Shown here: positions 7,911-14,552 of the stretch, one piece after another
Numbering within the stretch: position 1 is the stretch's first letter
How the letters are laid out: each line of letters starts with the position of its first letter
NCBI GenBank assembly: GCA_017548245.1
Contig: JAFYMU010000178.1
Span: 1-19,055, forward strand
Direction of reading: 5' to 3'
Source: Kiritimatiellia bacterium
GTDB taxonomy: Bacteria; Verrucomicrobiota; Kiritimatiellia; RFP12; DVOR01
Length of the DNA stretch: 19,055 nt
Notes under the pieces: generated by a model
The model's input: only the letters and a program-made list of their open reading frames with translations
The model's database searches: none
What the model was told of the DNA's origin: nothing
Translations under genes and position numbers: made by a program

Positions 7911-8444
7911 ATGTCTCGTATCGGTAAACAACCTATCACCGTGCCTGCAGGCGTGACCATCACGATTGCTAACGGCAACGAAGTGACGGTTAAGGGCCCC
8001 AAGGGCGAACTTTCGCGCGTCTTCCAGAAGGGCATCGAAGTGACTGTTGATGGCGCTATCGCCACGGTGACTCGTGCTAATGACTCGTTGAAGAACTTCC
8101 ACGGTCTTTCCCGCACCCTTCTCAAGAACATGATTGAAGGCGTCACGGCCGGTTATGTTAAGGAACTCGTCATTGAAGGTACGGGTTTCAAGGCTGCCGT
8201 CCAGGGCAACAAGGCAATCCTCACCCTCGGTTTCGCTTCGCCTAAGGAATACACCATTCCTGAAGGTTGCGTCGTGACTGTGACCGCTGACGTGAACGTC
8301 AAGGTTGAAGGCATCGACAAGCAGGTCGTTGGTGAAGCCGCTGCTCGCATCCGTTCGTACTATCCGGCCGAACCCTATAAGGGCAAGGGCATCCGTTACA
8401 AGGATGAGAAGATCCGCCGTAAGGAAGGCAAGACTGTCGCCTAA
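7911..8444 (+). CDS. rplF: 50S ribosomal protein L6
   Basis: 177 residues, as in E. coli. L6 binds near the sarcin-ricin loop and the factor-binding site. It starts MSRIGKQPITVPAGVTITI with VTVKGPKGELSR, then has GFKAAVQGNKAILTLGFASP and ends with EPYKGKGIRYKDEKIRRKEGKT, all family hallmarks. AAGGAG at the rpsH stop precedes the ATG. Confidence 0.98.
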   Translation: MSRIGKQPITVPAGVTITIANGNEVTVKGPKGELSRVFQKGIEVTVDGAIATVTRANDSLKNFHGLSRTLLKNMIEGVTAGYVKELVIEGTGFKAAVQGNKAILTLGFASPKEYTIPEGCVVTVTADVNVKVEGIDKQVVGEAAARIRSYYPAEPYKGKGIRYKDEKIRRKEGKTVA

Positions 8445-8467
8445 TCGCGGCTAGGAGAATCATAACC

Positions 8468-8839
8468 ATGAGTTTGAAGAATCGCAAAGAACAGCGCGCC
8501 GCGCGTCATAAGCGCATCCGCCGTCGCATCAGCGCCGGTACCGCCGCGCGTCCGCGTATGGCAATCTTTGTCTCGAACCGCTACATGTACGTGCAGTTCA
8601 TTGACGACGTTGCTGCCACCACGTTGGCTTCTGCCTCCACCCTCAAGGGCGGCTTGAAGTGCAATCTCGAAGGTGCTAAGGCACTCGGCGAAATTGCTGC
8701 TAAGGCTGCTATTGAAAAGGGCATCAAGCTTGTCGTGGTCGACCGTGCTGGTTACAAGTTCCACGGTCGCGTGAAGACCATCGTTGAGTCCGCTGTTGCA
8801 GCAGGTCTCTCGATCAGCGCCAAGACGGAGGAAGCCTAA
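8468..8839 (+). CDS. rplR: 50S ribosomal protein L18
   Basis: 123 residues. L18 delivers 5S rRNA to the 50S subunit together with L5. The basic N-terminus ([19 protein letters not shown]) is followed by [20 protein letters not shown], the [18 protein letters not shown] helix and [23 protein letters not shown] lies 10-14 bases upstream. The C-terminal SISAKTEEA is a few residues longer than in E. coli. The stop overlaps the rpsE start as TAATG. Confidence 0.96.
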   Translation: MSLKNRKEQRAARHKRIRRRISAGTAARPRMAIFVSNRYMYVQFIDDVAATTLASASTLKGGLKCNLEGAKALGEIAAKAAIEKGIKLVVVDRAGYKFHGRVKTIVESAVAAGLSISAKTEEA

Positions 8840-9315
8840 TGTTGGATCGTAATAAAGACGTGGCTGAACTCGATGAAAAGACCGTGTTCGTCAACCGTTG
8901 CGCTAAGACCGTGAAGGGTGGTCGTCGTTTCAGCTTCTCCGCAATCATTGTGGTGGGCGACAATAACGGCCGCGTCGGCTTGGGCATTGGTAAGGCAAAC
9001 GAAGTGGGCGATGCTATCCGCAAGGGTGGCGAAGCCGCTCGCAAGAACATGCGTGCAGTTTGCATGAAGGGCACCACCATTCCTCACGAAGTGTATGGTA
9101 TGTGCGATGGCGGTAAGGTCTTGTTGAAGCCCGCTCCCGATGGTACTGGTATCATTTGCGGCGGCGCAATGCGTCCTGTTCTTGAAGCCGCAGGCATCAA
9201 GGACGTCGTGGGCAAGTCCCTCGGCTCTAAGAACCGCCTCAACGTGGTGAAGGCTACGATCGATGCGCTCCACCAGTTGCGCTCGGCCGAAGCAATCGCT
9301 GCTCTCCGTGCTTAA
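8839..9315 (+). CDS. rpsE: 30S ribosomal protein S5
   Basis: 158 residues. S5 works with S3 and S4 at the mRNA channel and affects accuracy. The dsRNA-binding-like N-terminal domain shows [20 protein letters not shown] and [20 protein letters not shown]. The C-terminal part has [18 protein letters not shown] sequence ([19 protein letters not shown]) and [18 protein letters not shown]. It is coupled to rplR through TAATG. rpmD, normally next, is absent. Confidence 0.98.
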   Translation: MLDRNKDVAELDEKTVFVNRCAKTVKGGRRFSFSAIIVVGDNNGRVGLGIGKANEVGDAIRKGGEAARKNMRAVCMKGTTIPHEVYGMCDGGKVLLKPAPDGTGIICGGAMRPVLEAAGIKDVVGKSLGSKNRLNVVKATIDALHQLRSAEAIAALRA

Positions 9316-9323
9316 TTAGGGCA

Positions 9324-9353
9324 GGGGAGGCGAACGGAAACGCGAGCCTCCCC
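9324..9353 (+). promoter_or_regulatory. GC-rich hairpin between rpsE and rplO
   Basis: GGGGAGGC at 9324-9331 is a perfect 8-bp inverted repeat of GCCTCCCC at 9346-9353, with a 14-base loop. No T tract follows, so it is not a standard terminator. It occupies the only 61 bases between S5 and L15, where rpmD (L30) would usually lie. A role in mRNA stability or in reducing readthrough is possible but unproven. Confidence 0.55.
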
Positions 9354-9376
9354 GATTCCCAAGAAAGGACTTTACA

Positions 9377-9823
9377 ATGGATCTTTCCTCCCTTACGAAC
9401 ACCCCCGGTGCACGCAAGTCCCGCAAGCGCGTCGGTCGTGGTATGGGTTCCGGCATGGGCAAAACCTCGACCCGCGGTCACAAGGGTCAGGGCGCTCGTA
9501 AAGGCCACAAGCAGAAGCTCGGCTTCGAAGGTGGTCAGATGCCCCTCATGCGTCGTTTGCCGAAGCGTGGCTTCAAGAACCCCAACCGTGTGCCTTTCTA
9601 CGGCATCAACGTGGGCGAATTGAACCGCTTTGAAGACGGCACCATCGTGGACACCGAAGTGTTGCTCGCAGCTGGCTTTGGTTATCGTTCTGCCAAGACC
9701 GCAGGTATCAAAATCCTCGGCAATGGCGAATTGACCAAGAAGTTGACGGTGAAGGTTTCTGCCTTCTCGGCTACCGCTAAGGCTAAGATTGAAGCCGCTG
9801 GCGGCACCTGCGAACAAATCTAA
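9377..9823 (+). CDS. rplO: 50S ribosomal protein L15
   Basis: 148 residues. L15 is a late assembly protein with a long basic N-terminal extension. That extension is clear: [45 protein letters not shown] is the following family block, then [11 protein letters not shown]. The globular C-terminal half follows from about residue 75 and ends [14 protein letters not shown] upstream gives the binding site. A terminator-like hairpin begins 11 bases after the stop. Confidence 0.98.
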   Translation: MDLSSLTNTPGARKSRKRVGRGMGSGMGKTSTRGHKGQGARKGHKQKLGFEGGQMPLMRRLPKRGFKNPNRVPFYGINVGELNRFEDGTIVDTEVLLAAGFGYRSAKTAGIKILGNGELTKKLTVKVSAFSATAKAKIEAAGGTCEQI

Positions 9824-9833
9824 TTGTTCAAAA

Positions 9834-9871
9834 CCGGCCCCTCTGCACCTCGCAGAGGGCCGGATTCTTTA
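9834..9871 (+). terminator. Terminator-like hairpin between rplO and secY
   Basis: CCGGCCCCTCTGC (9834-9846) pairs with GCAGAGGGCCGG (9852-9863), giving 12 pairs with one bulged C and a five-base loop. A T-rich run (ATTCTTTACTTTCT) follows. This is a likely Rho-independent terminator or partial attenuator. The T run is interrupted, so some readthrough into secY is expected. Confidence 0.7.
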
Positions 9872-9878
9872 CTTTCTA

Positions 9879-9891
9879 GGGGGATTCCCCC
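9879..9891 (+). other. Short G5/C5 hairpin upstream of secY
   Basis: GGGGGATTCCCCC is a perfect 5-bp stem with a three-base loop, placed 15 bases after the terminator-like hairpin and 30 bases before the secY ATG. It could block a 3' exonuclease or shape the secY leader. No clear promoter is seen in the 58 bases between the first hairpin and secY. Confidence 0.4.
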
Positions 9892-9921
9892 GTTTAGAGC
9901 TCCTGCATCCAGAGGATAATC

Positions 9922-11295
9922 ATGCTCAAAACATTTGCGAACCTTTTTAAGATCCCGGAACTTCGCACGCGCATCTTCTTTACAATTGGCTTAGTGGCCA
10001 TTGCGCGTTTTTTGGCGATGATTCCGACTCCTGGTGTGGACTGGGTTGCGATTTCGCAACTTCAAGAAATTTTTACTGAAGCCGCTAAGAGCGGTGGTTT
10101 GGTGAGTTGGTTTGATACCTTCACGGGTGGTGCATTGTCGCAGTGCTCGGTGGGTACGCTTTCGATTTGGCCTTACATCTCGGCTCAGATTATCATTCAG
10201 TTGATGACGGCGGTGATTCCTGCATTGGGTCGTCTTCAGCGCGAAGGTGATGCTGGCCGCAAGACCTTGAATCTCTACATCCGTTGGTTGACCATCGCGA
10301 TTTGCGTGGTGCAGGCTATTGCAATGGCAAGTGCTATGTTGAATCCGGCCGCGTTGACGGGTGGTGCAGATATCCAGTTGGTGGTGATGCAGCCCTTCTT
10401 CTTCTATATCATGACGGTGATTTCGATGACGGGCGCATCGATGTTTGTCATGTGGTTGGGTGATCAGATCACCGAACGTGGCATTGGCAACGGTGTGTCG
10501 TTGTTGATTATGATTAACATCTCTTCCCGTTTGCCCTCTGCTGTGGCTGAAGTGGCTCGTCGTTACTTCAATGTGGAAGGGGCTACGGCTCAGGCTGCTA
10601 TTTGGGAATTGTTCTTGCTCTTGGCATTCGGCTTCGCTGTGTTGCTCGGTACGGTGGCAATTACGCAGGCGCTCCGCAAGATTCCGATTCACTCGACGCG
10701 TGCAATCGCTAAGGGGGCAGCTTATGGTGGCGGCCAGACCTACTTGCCCTTGCGTGTGAACTATGCTGGTGTGATGCCGATCATCTTCGCTGGCCCGATC
10801 CTTCAGCTCTTCGGTTTGTTGGGCAAGTTGGAAGGCACTTCCGCTGTGTCGCGCACCTTGAAGGCTGCTGGTAACGCTATTGCAAACTACTCTTCGGGCG
10901 TGCACATTGTGCTCTTCGCTGTGTTGATTCTCTTCTTCACCTTCTTCTGGGTGGCGACGCAGTTCAATGCAATGAACATCTCTGAAGGTCTCAAGCGTGA
11001 AGGTTCTTACATCCCTGGCATTCGTCCGGGTATGGCAACGGCTGAATATTTGGATGGCGTGATGACGCGCGTGACCTTGATTGGTGCATTGTCGCTCTTG
11101 GCTATCGCCGTGATTCCCTTGATTTTGAATGGTGCAGGTAACATCCCGCGCACGATCTCCGATTTCTTCGGCGGCACGAGCTTGCTGATTATCGTGGGTG
11201 TGGCGTTGGATACCTTGCGTCAGTTGGAATCTCATTTGGTGATGCGCAACTATGATGGCTTCTTGCGTCATGGTCGTATCGCAGGCCGTCGTTAA
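9922..11295 (+). CDS. secY: Protein translocase subunit SecY
   Basis: 457 residues. SecY is the ten-helix channel of the SecYEG translocon in the inner membrane, passing secreted proteins such as the one encoded at the end of this window. Hydrophobic segments begin at about residues 18, 80, 122, 155, 190, 230, 283, 327, 385 and 418. Family signatures are FTGGALSQCSVGTLSIWPYISAQI split over 67-90, ITERGIGNGVSLLI (183-196), QTYLPLRVNYAGVMPIIFA (272-290) and the C-terminal LRQLESHLVMRNYDGFL. AGAGGA lies shortly upstream. It is separated from rplO by a hairpin, so its level may be set apart from ribosomal proteins. It favours TTG for leucine, whereas the ribosomal genes use more CTC. Confidence 0.98.
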   Translation: MLKTFANLFKIPELRTRIFFTIGLVAIARFLAMIPTPGVDWVAISQLQEIFTEAAKSGGLVSWFDTFTGGALSQCSVGTLSIWPYISAQIIIQLMTAVIPALGRLQREGDAGRKTLNLYIRWLTIAICVVQAIAMASAMLNPAALTGGADIQLVVMQPFFFYIMTVISMTGASMFVMWLGDQITERGIGNGVSLLIMINISSRLPSAVAEVARRYFNVEGATAQAAIWELFLLLAFGFAVLLGTVAITQALRKIPIHSTRAIAKGAAYGGGQTYLPLRVNYAGVMPIIFAGPILQLFGLLGKLEGTSAVSRTLKAAGNAIANYSSGVHIVLFAVLILFFTFFWVATQFNAMNISEGLKREGSYIPGIRPGMATAEYLDGVMTRVTLIGALSLLAIAVIPLILNGAGNIPRTISDFFGGTSLLIIVGVALDTLRQLESHLVMRNYDGFLRHGRIAGRR

Positions 11296-11314
11296 TCGAT
11301 TGAGGAGTTCGACA

Positions 11315-11965
11315 ATGGAAATCGTCATTCTCTTAGGCGCTCCTGGTTCGGGCAAAGGTACTTTGGCTGTTGAATTAGCCAAGGTGCCTGGCATTCGTCA
11401 TCTCTCTTCGGGCGATCTTTTGCGTGCAGCCGTTAAGGAAGGCACGCCTGCAGGTATCAAGGCCAAGTCCTTTATGGAATCGGGCAACTTGGTGCCGGAC
11501 GAATTGATCGCTGAAATGATTGAAGATGTGGTGCGCGCGGATAAGGAAACGCAGACCTTGTTGTTGGATGGTTTCCCTCGCAATGTGCCTCAGGCAGAGA
11601 TTTTGGCCGACATGATGGCACGCGCAGGCGTGACGTTGCGTTGCGCACTCTTGTTGGATGTCGCCGATGAGGTGGTCATCCGTCGTATTTCGGGTCGTCG
11701 TGTTTGCCCGGCTTGTGGTGCAGGCTTCAATGTGGATTGCTTGCCTCCGAAGCAAGAGGGGATTTGCGACATTTGCTCGGCTGAATTGATTATCCGCAAG
11801 GACGACAAGCCGGAAACGGTGCGTCATCGTTTGGAAGTGTATGCGGCTCAGACCTTCCCCTTGATTGAATACTATCGCGCAGCAGATCAGCTCGTGACAG
11901 TGGACGGTTCGGGTGATGATTTGGAATGGAAAACGCAAACAGCGCTTCAAAAGATTCGCGGTTAA
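11315..11965 (+). CDS. adk: Adenylate kinase with zinc-binding LID
   Basis: 216 residues with the ATG at 11315. The frame is open upstream inside secY, but GAGGAG 8-13 bases before 11315 and the family N-terminus settle the start. It interconverts ATP plus AMP and two ADP in the cytosol. The P-loop GAPGSGKGT spans 8-16, HLSSGDLLR lies at 29-37, DGFPRN at 85-90, and the LID carries Cys131, Cys134, Cys151 and Cys154, the four-cysteine zinc form seen in many Gram-positives and other phyla. ETVRHRLEVY (167-176) is the usual LID exit. The secY-adk-map order is common in bacteria. Confidence 0.98.
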   Translation: MEIVILLGAPGSGKGTLAVELAKVPGIRHLSSGDLLRAAVKEGTPAGIKAKSFMESGNLVPDELIAEMIEDVVRADKETQTLLLDGFPRNVPQAEILADMMARAGVTLRCALLLDVADEVVIRRISGRRVCPACGAGFNVDCLPPKQEGICDICSAELIIRKDDKPETVRHRLEVYAAQTFPLIEYYRAADQLVTVDGSGDDLEWKTQTALQKIRG

Positions 11966-11974
11966 TGCTATAAT
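11946..11974 (+). promoter_or_regulatory. Sigma70-like promoter just upstream of map
   Basis: TTCAAA (11946-11951, 4 of 6 consensus bases) lies 17 bases before a perfect TATAAT (11969-11974). TG at 11966-11967 makes an extended -10. Start of transcription would fall near 11981, about 6 bases before the map ATG at 11987, so the mRNA would have a very short leader. Confidence 0.5.
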
Positions 11975-11986
11975 GATTTGAGTTTT

Positions 11987-12790
11987 ATGATTAAACTGAT
12001 TACTCCAGAGAATATGGTTCATATGCGCACGGTTGGCCGAATGATGGCGAACCTCTTAAATGCGTGTTGCGATTATGTTCGCCCTGGTGTGACCACCGGT
12101 GAAATCGATGCCTTCGCTCGTGCGTACATTAAGACGTTGGGTGACGGCACCGCTCAGTCCGGATGCTTGGGATACAATGGGTATCCTGGAGCACTTTGTA
12201 TTTCCGTAAATGAAGAGGTTATCCACGGCATCCCCGGCGCACGCGTCCTCCAGCGCGGGGACATTGTAAGCCTTGACGTTTGCGGTTCGTACCACGGCTT
12301 CTACGGCGATAACACTCGAACGATTGTTGTCGGAGGAGCTGAAGCAGTTACTGCCGACGTCCGTCGGTTATTGCGCGTCACCCGACAGTCCCTTGAAACG
12401 GCCGTACAGGCTATACGGCCCGGAGTCCACCTGTCGGATATTTCACATCTTGTGGAGAAGACGGTCGCAGAAGGCGGATGCACGGTAGTCAGAGAATACA
12501 CCGGTCACGGCGTGGGGCGTCACCTCCACGAAGACCCCCCGGTGCCGAATTACGGCAAGCCGGGTAGGGGCCCGATTTTGCATGAAGGAATGACTCTGGC
12601 CATCGAACCGATGGTCAACCTCGGCAAAGCGGCCGTCCGCGTGCTCTCTGATGGATGGACAGTCGTATCGCGGGACGGGCTTCCGACCGCGCACTTTGAG
12701 TATACCGTGGCGGTGCTCAAAGACGGGGCAGAGATTTTAACTCCCTGGTATGAAGCAGACCCTTGGTCGGCGGATTGGATGAAAAGTTAA
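11987..12790 (+). CDS. map: Type I methionine aminopeptidase
   Basis: 267 residues from the ATG at 11987. A TTG at 11978 is possible but would lie before the predicted transcript start. MetAP removes the initiator methionine from new proteins using two metal ions. All five ligands are present: Asp97, Asp108, His174, Glu207 and Glu238. They sit in LDVCGSYHGFYGDNTRT, TGHGVGRHLHEDP, LAIEPM and AHFEYTV, with His80 in EEVIHGIPG. No good Shine-Dalgarno precedes the ATG. Codon use is weaker than in the neighbours, with CGA, CGG, AGA and AGG for arginine, which fits lower expression and separate control. infA, often next, is absent. Confidence 0.96.
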   Translation: MIKLITPENMVHMRTVGRMMANLLNACCDYVRPGVTTGEIDAFARAYIKTLGDGTAQSGCLGYNGYPGALCISVNEEVIHGIPGARVLQRGDIVSLDVCGSYHGFYGDNTRTIVVGGAEAVTADVRRLLRVTRQSLETAVQAIRPGVHLSDISHLVEKTVAEGGCTVVREYTGHGVGRHLHEDPPVPNYGKPGRGPILHEGMTLAIEPMVNLGKAAVRVLSDGWTVVSRDGLPTAHFEYTVAVLKDGAEILTPWYEADPWSADWMKS

Positions 12791-12808
12791 AATTTTTGCT
12801 TTTTGTTG

Positions 12809-12838
12809 TGGACAGACGACCGCAAGATGCGGTATACT
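12809..12838 (+). promoter_or_regulatory. Strong sigma70-like promoter of the alpha operon
   Basis: TGGACA (12809-12814, 5 of 6) and TATACT (12833-12838, 5 of 6) are spaced by 18 bases. A T-rich stretch lies just upstream (12793-12807). Start of transcription near 12845 would leave a leader of about 23 bases with AAAAGGA at 12854-12860 ahead of rpmJ. This is the clearest promoter in the window. Confidence 0.7.
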
Positions 12839-12867
12839 AATCCACTCATTCTGAAAAGGAACAGGCC

Positions 12868-12981
12868 ATGAAAGTTCGTAGTTCTGTCAAACGTATTTGT
12901 GAACAGTGCCGTATCATTCGGCGCAAAGGTATTGTGCGCGTCATTTGCACGAATCCTCGCCACAAACAGCGTCAAGGTTAA
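12868..12981 (+). CDS. rpmJ: 50S ribosomal protein L36, zinc-binding type
   Basis: 37 residues. L36 is the smallest 50S protein and coordinates one zinc ion. The start is [14 protein letters not shown] and the ligands are Cys11, Cys14, Cys27 and His32, so this is the zinc form. AAAAGGA lies 8 bases before the ATG. It is the first gene after the promoter at 12809-12838 and is followed 15 bases later by rpsM, the usual order for an alpha operon. Confidence 0.97.
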   Translation: MKVRSSVKRICEQCRIIRRKGIVRVICTNPRHKQRQG

Positions 12982-12996
12982 ACCGGAGAAAAAGAC

Positions 12997-13368
12997 ATGC
13001 CGAGATTGATGGGTGTGGATGTCCCTGGCAGCAAGCGTATTGAGTACGCATTGCGGTACATTCACGGTATCGGCCCTAAGCGGGCAATGGACATTGTTGA
13101 AGCGTGCAAGATTGAAATTGGCAAGAAGGCCGATTTGCTCACGCCCGACGAAATCCGTCAGATTGTTACTTATATTCAGGAAACGTATCGCGTGGAAGGC
13201 GATCTTCGCCGCGAAGTTTCCGGTAATATTCGTCGCCTGATGAGCATCGGAACCTACCGTGGTTATCGCCACAAACGCGGTCTCCCCTGCCGTGGTCAGC
13301 GCACCAAGACGAACGCCCGTACACGTAAGGGCTCCAAGAAGACGGTTTCCACCGTTCGTGAGAAGTAA
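12997..13368 (+). CDS. rpsM: 30S ribosomal protein S13
   Basis: 123 residues. S13 sits in the 30S head and contacts L5 and the P-site tRNA. It reads MPRLMGVDVPGSKRIEYALR, has the helix-hairpin-helix GIGPKRA near residues 25-31 and the basic tail GLPCRGQRTKTNARTRKG. CGGAGAA precedes the start. The order rpmJ, rpsM, rpsK, rpsD, rpoA, rplQ is the classic alpha operon. Confidence 0.98.
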   Translation: MPRLMGVDVPGSKRIEYALRYIHGIGPKRAMDIVEACKIEIGKKADLLTPDEIRQIVTYIQETYRVEGDLRREVSGNIRRLMSIGTYRGYRHKRGLPCRGQRTKTNARTRKGSKKTVSTVREK

Positions 13369-13386
13369 TCCCTCTAGAGAGTGCAC

Positions 13387-13872
13387 ATGAGCGAAGAAAT
13401 TAAAGAACAGGCCCCCGTTGAGGAGCAGAAGCCCGCGATGAGCGAGGCTCAGGCTATCCTCGCGGCAGATCCTGCAGCCGCCGCTGCGGATGCTGAGGCC
13501 GCAAAGAAGAAATCGAAAGCTAAGGTTATGCCTGCTGGCATCGCCTTTATTCGCGCGACTTACAACAACACCTTGGTGTCGATCGCAGACGCTCGCGGTG
13601 GTGTGATTTCCTGGAGCTCGGCTGGTAAGGCTGGCTTTAAGGGTTCGCGCAAGTCGACTGCGTTCGCAGCGACGATGGTGGCTCAGGATGCTGCCCGTAC
13701 GGCTTATGCCCGCGGCATGCACGAAGTCGAAGTTCGCATTCAGGGCGCAGGCGCAGGTCGTGAATCTGCTGTCCGTGCAATCCAGTCTGTCGGCATTCAT
13801 GTAACGTGCATCAAGGACTGCACACCCGTGGCTCACAACGGTTGCCGTCCGCGTAAGCGTAGGAGGGTCTAA
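13387..13872 (+). CDS. rpsK: 30S ribosomal protein S11 with an extended N-terminus
   Basis: 161 residues, against about 129 in most bacteria. S11 lies in the 30S platform near the mRNA exit. The core starts near residue 48 (MPAGIAFIRATYNNTLVSIAD) and ends AHNGCRPRKRRRV, which is diagnostic. The first 47 residues are acidic and alanine-rich, ending in a basic KKKSKAK stretch, and are not part of the usual fold. The ATG at 13387 has AGAGAG just upstream. Later in-frame ATGs at 13438 and 13528 are alternatives; the latter would remove the whole extension but lacks a good ribosome binding site. Confidence 0.95.
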   Translation: MSEEIKEQAPVEEQKPAMSEAQAILAADPAAAAADAEAAKKKSKAKVMPAGIAFIRATYNNTLVSIADARGGVISWSSAGKAGFKGSRKSTAFAATMVAQDAARTAYARGMHEVEVRIQGAGAGRESAVRAIQSVGIHVTCIKDCTPVAHNGCRPRKRRRV

Positions 13873-13875
13873 TCC

Positions 13876-14481
13876 ATGGCTCGTTATACAGGTCCCCGCA
13901 CCAAGATTTCCCGTCGCTTTGGCGAGCCTATCTATGGGCCCGACAAGGTTCTCGAAAAGCGCAAGAATCCCCCTGGACAGCATGGTGCTAACAAGCGCCG
14001 CAAGCTCTCCGAATACGGTGTGCAGCTCCGTGAAAAGCAGAAGGCCAAGTACATCTATGGCATGCTTGAACGTCAGTTCCGCATCTTCTTCGAACGCGCT
14101 AAGGCTAAGCAGGGTAAGACTGGTGATATCCTTCTCCAGCTCTGCGAAACGCGTTTGGACAACGTGGTGTACCGTTTGGGCTTGGCTCCGACGCGCGCCG
14201 CTGCTCGTCAGCTCGTTTCCCACTGCCACATTACCGTTGACGGTAAGGTCTGCAACATCGCTTCCTACATTGTGAAGCCTGGTCAGACCATTGGTGTTCG
14301 CGAAAAAGATCGCACCATGAGCGTCATCGTCGAATCCCTCAAGAACCCGCGCACGACGCTTGCTTCGTGGCTCCAGTGGGATGAGGGCAATATGACCGGA
14401 ACCTTGCTCAGCGTTCCTGAGCGTGCTGAAATTCCGGAAAACATCGACGTTCAGCTCATCGTCGAACTTTACTCTCGCTAA
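13876..14481 (+). CDS. rpsD: 30S ribosomal protein S4
   Basis: 201 residues. S4 nucleates assembly of the 30S body and in enterobacteria represses the alpha operon. The N-terminus ([20 protein letters not shown]) has no cysteine cluster, so this is the zinc-free form. The S4 RNA-binding domain covers about 92-150 with [20 protein letters not shown] and [14 protein letters not shown] sits inside the last codons of rpsK, 3 bases apart. Confidence 0.98.
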   Translation: MARYTGPRTKISRRFGEPIYGPDKVLEKRKNPPGQHGANKRRKLSEYGVQLREKQKAKYIYGMLERQFRIFFERAKAKQGKTGDILLQLCETRLDNVVYRLGLAPTRAAARQLVSHCHITVDGKVCNIASYIVKPGQTIGVREKDRTMSVIVESLKNPRTTLASWLQWDEGNMTGTLLSVPERAEIPENIDVQLIVELYSR

Positions 14482-14499
14482 TCCAATTGTTGCCCCATC

Positions 14500-14530
14500 G
14501 GGCTGCATAGGTGTGGCACCTGTGCAGCCC
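14500..14530 (+). promoter_or_regulatory. 14-bp hairpin between rpsD and rpoA
   Basis: GGGCTGCATAGGTG (14500-14513) pairs with CACCTGTGCAGCCC (14517-14530) over 14 pairs, one of them G-U, around a three-base loop. GCCC at 14492-14495 could instead pair with GGGC at 14500-14503, so two exclusive folds exist. There is no T tract after it. The rpoA ribosome binding site starts 8 bases downstream. It probably sets the rpoA level relative to ribosomal proteins. Confidence 0.6.
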
Positions 14531-14552
14531 TCGTCAGAAAGGACGGAACATT

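Noticed and set aside
9324..9353. Reading the S5-L15 hairpin as a Rho-independent terminator
   Set aside because: No T tract follows the stem and rplO begins 23 bases later with a normal ribosome binding site.
9893..9920. TTTAGA-16-GATAAT promoter-like pair before secY
   Set aside because: Transcription would start inside the secY coding region, so it could not express the full gene from its ATG.
9991..11394. 467-codon open frame on the minus strand opposite secY
   Set aside because: Shadow of secY, very rich in His, Arg, Gln and Thr, with no hydrophobic or domain pattern.
11978..11986. TTG at 11978 as the start of map
   Set aside because: It lies before the predicted transcript start, has no Shine-Dalgarno, and the ATG at 11987 gives metal-ligand numbering matching E. 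coli MetAP (Asp97, Asp108).
12787..14508. 573-codon open frame on the minus strand opposite rpmJ to rpsD
   Set aside because: Same shadow effect of codon bias. The plus strand is fully explained by rpmJ, rpsM, rpsK and rpsD.
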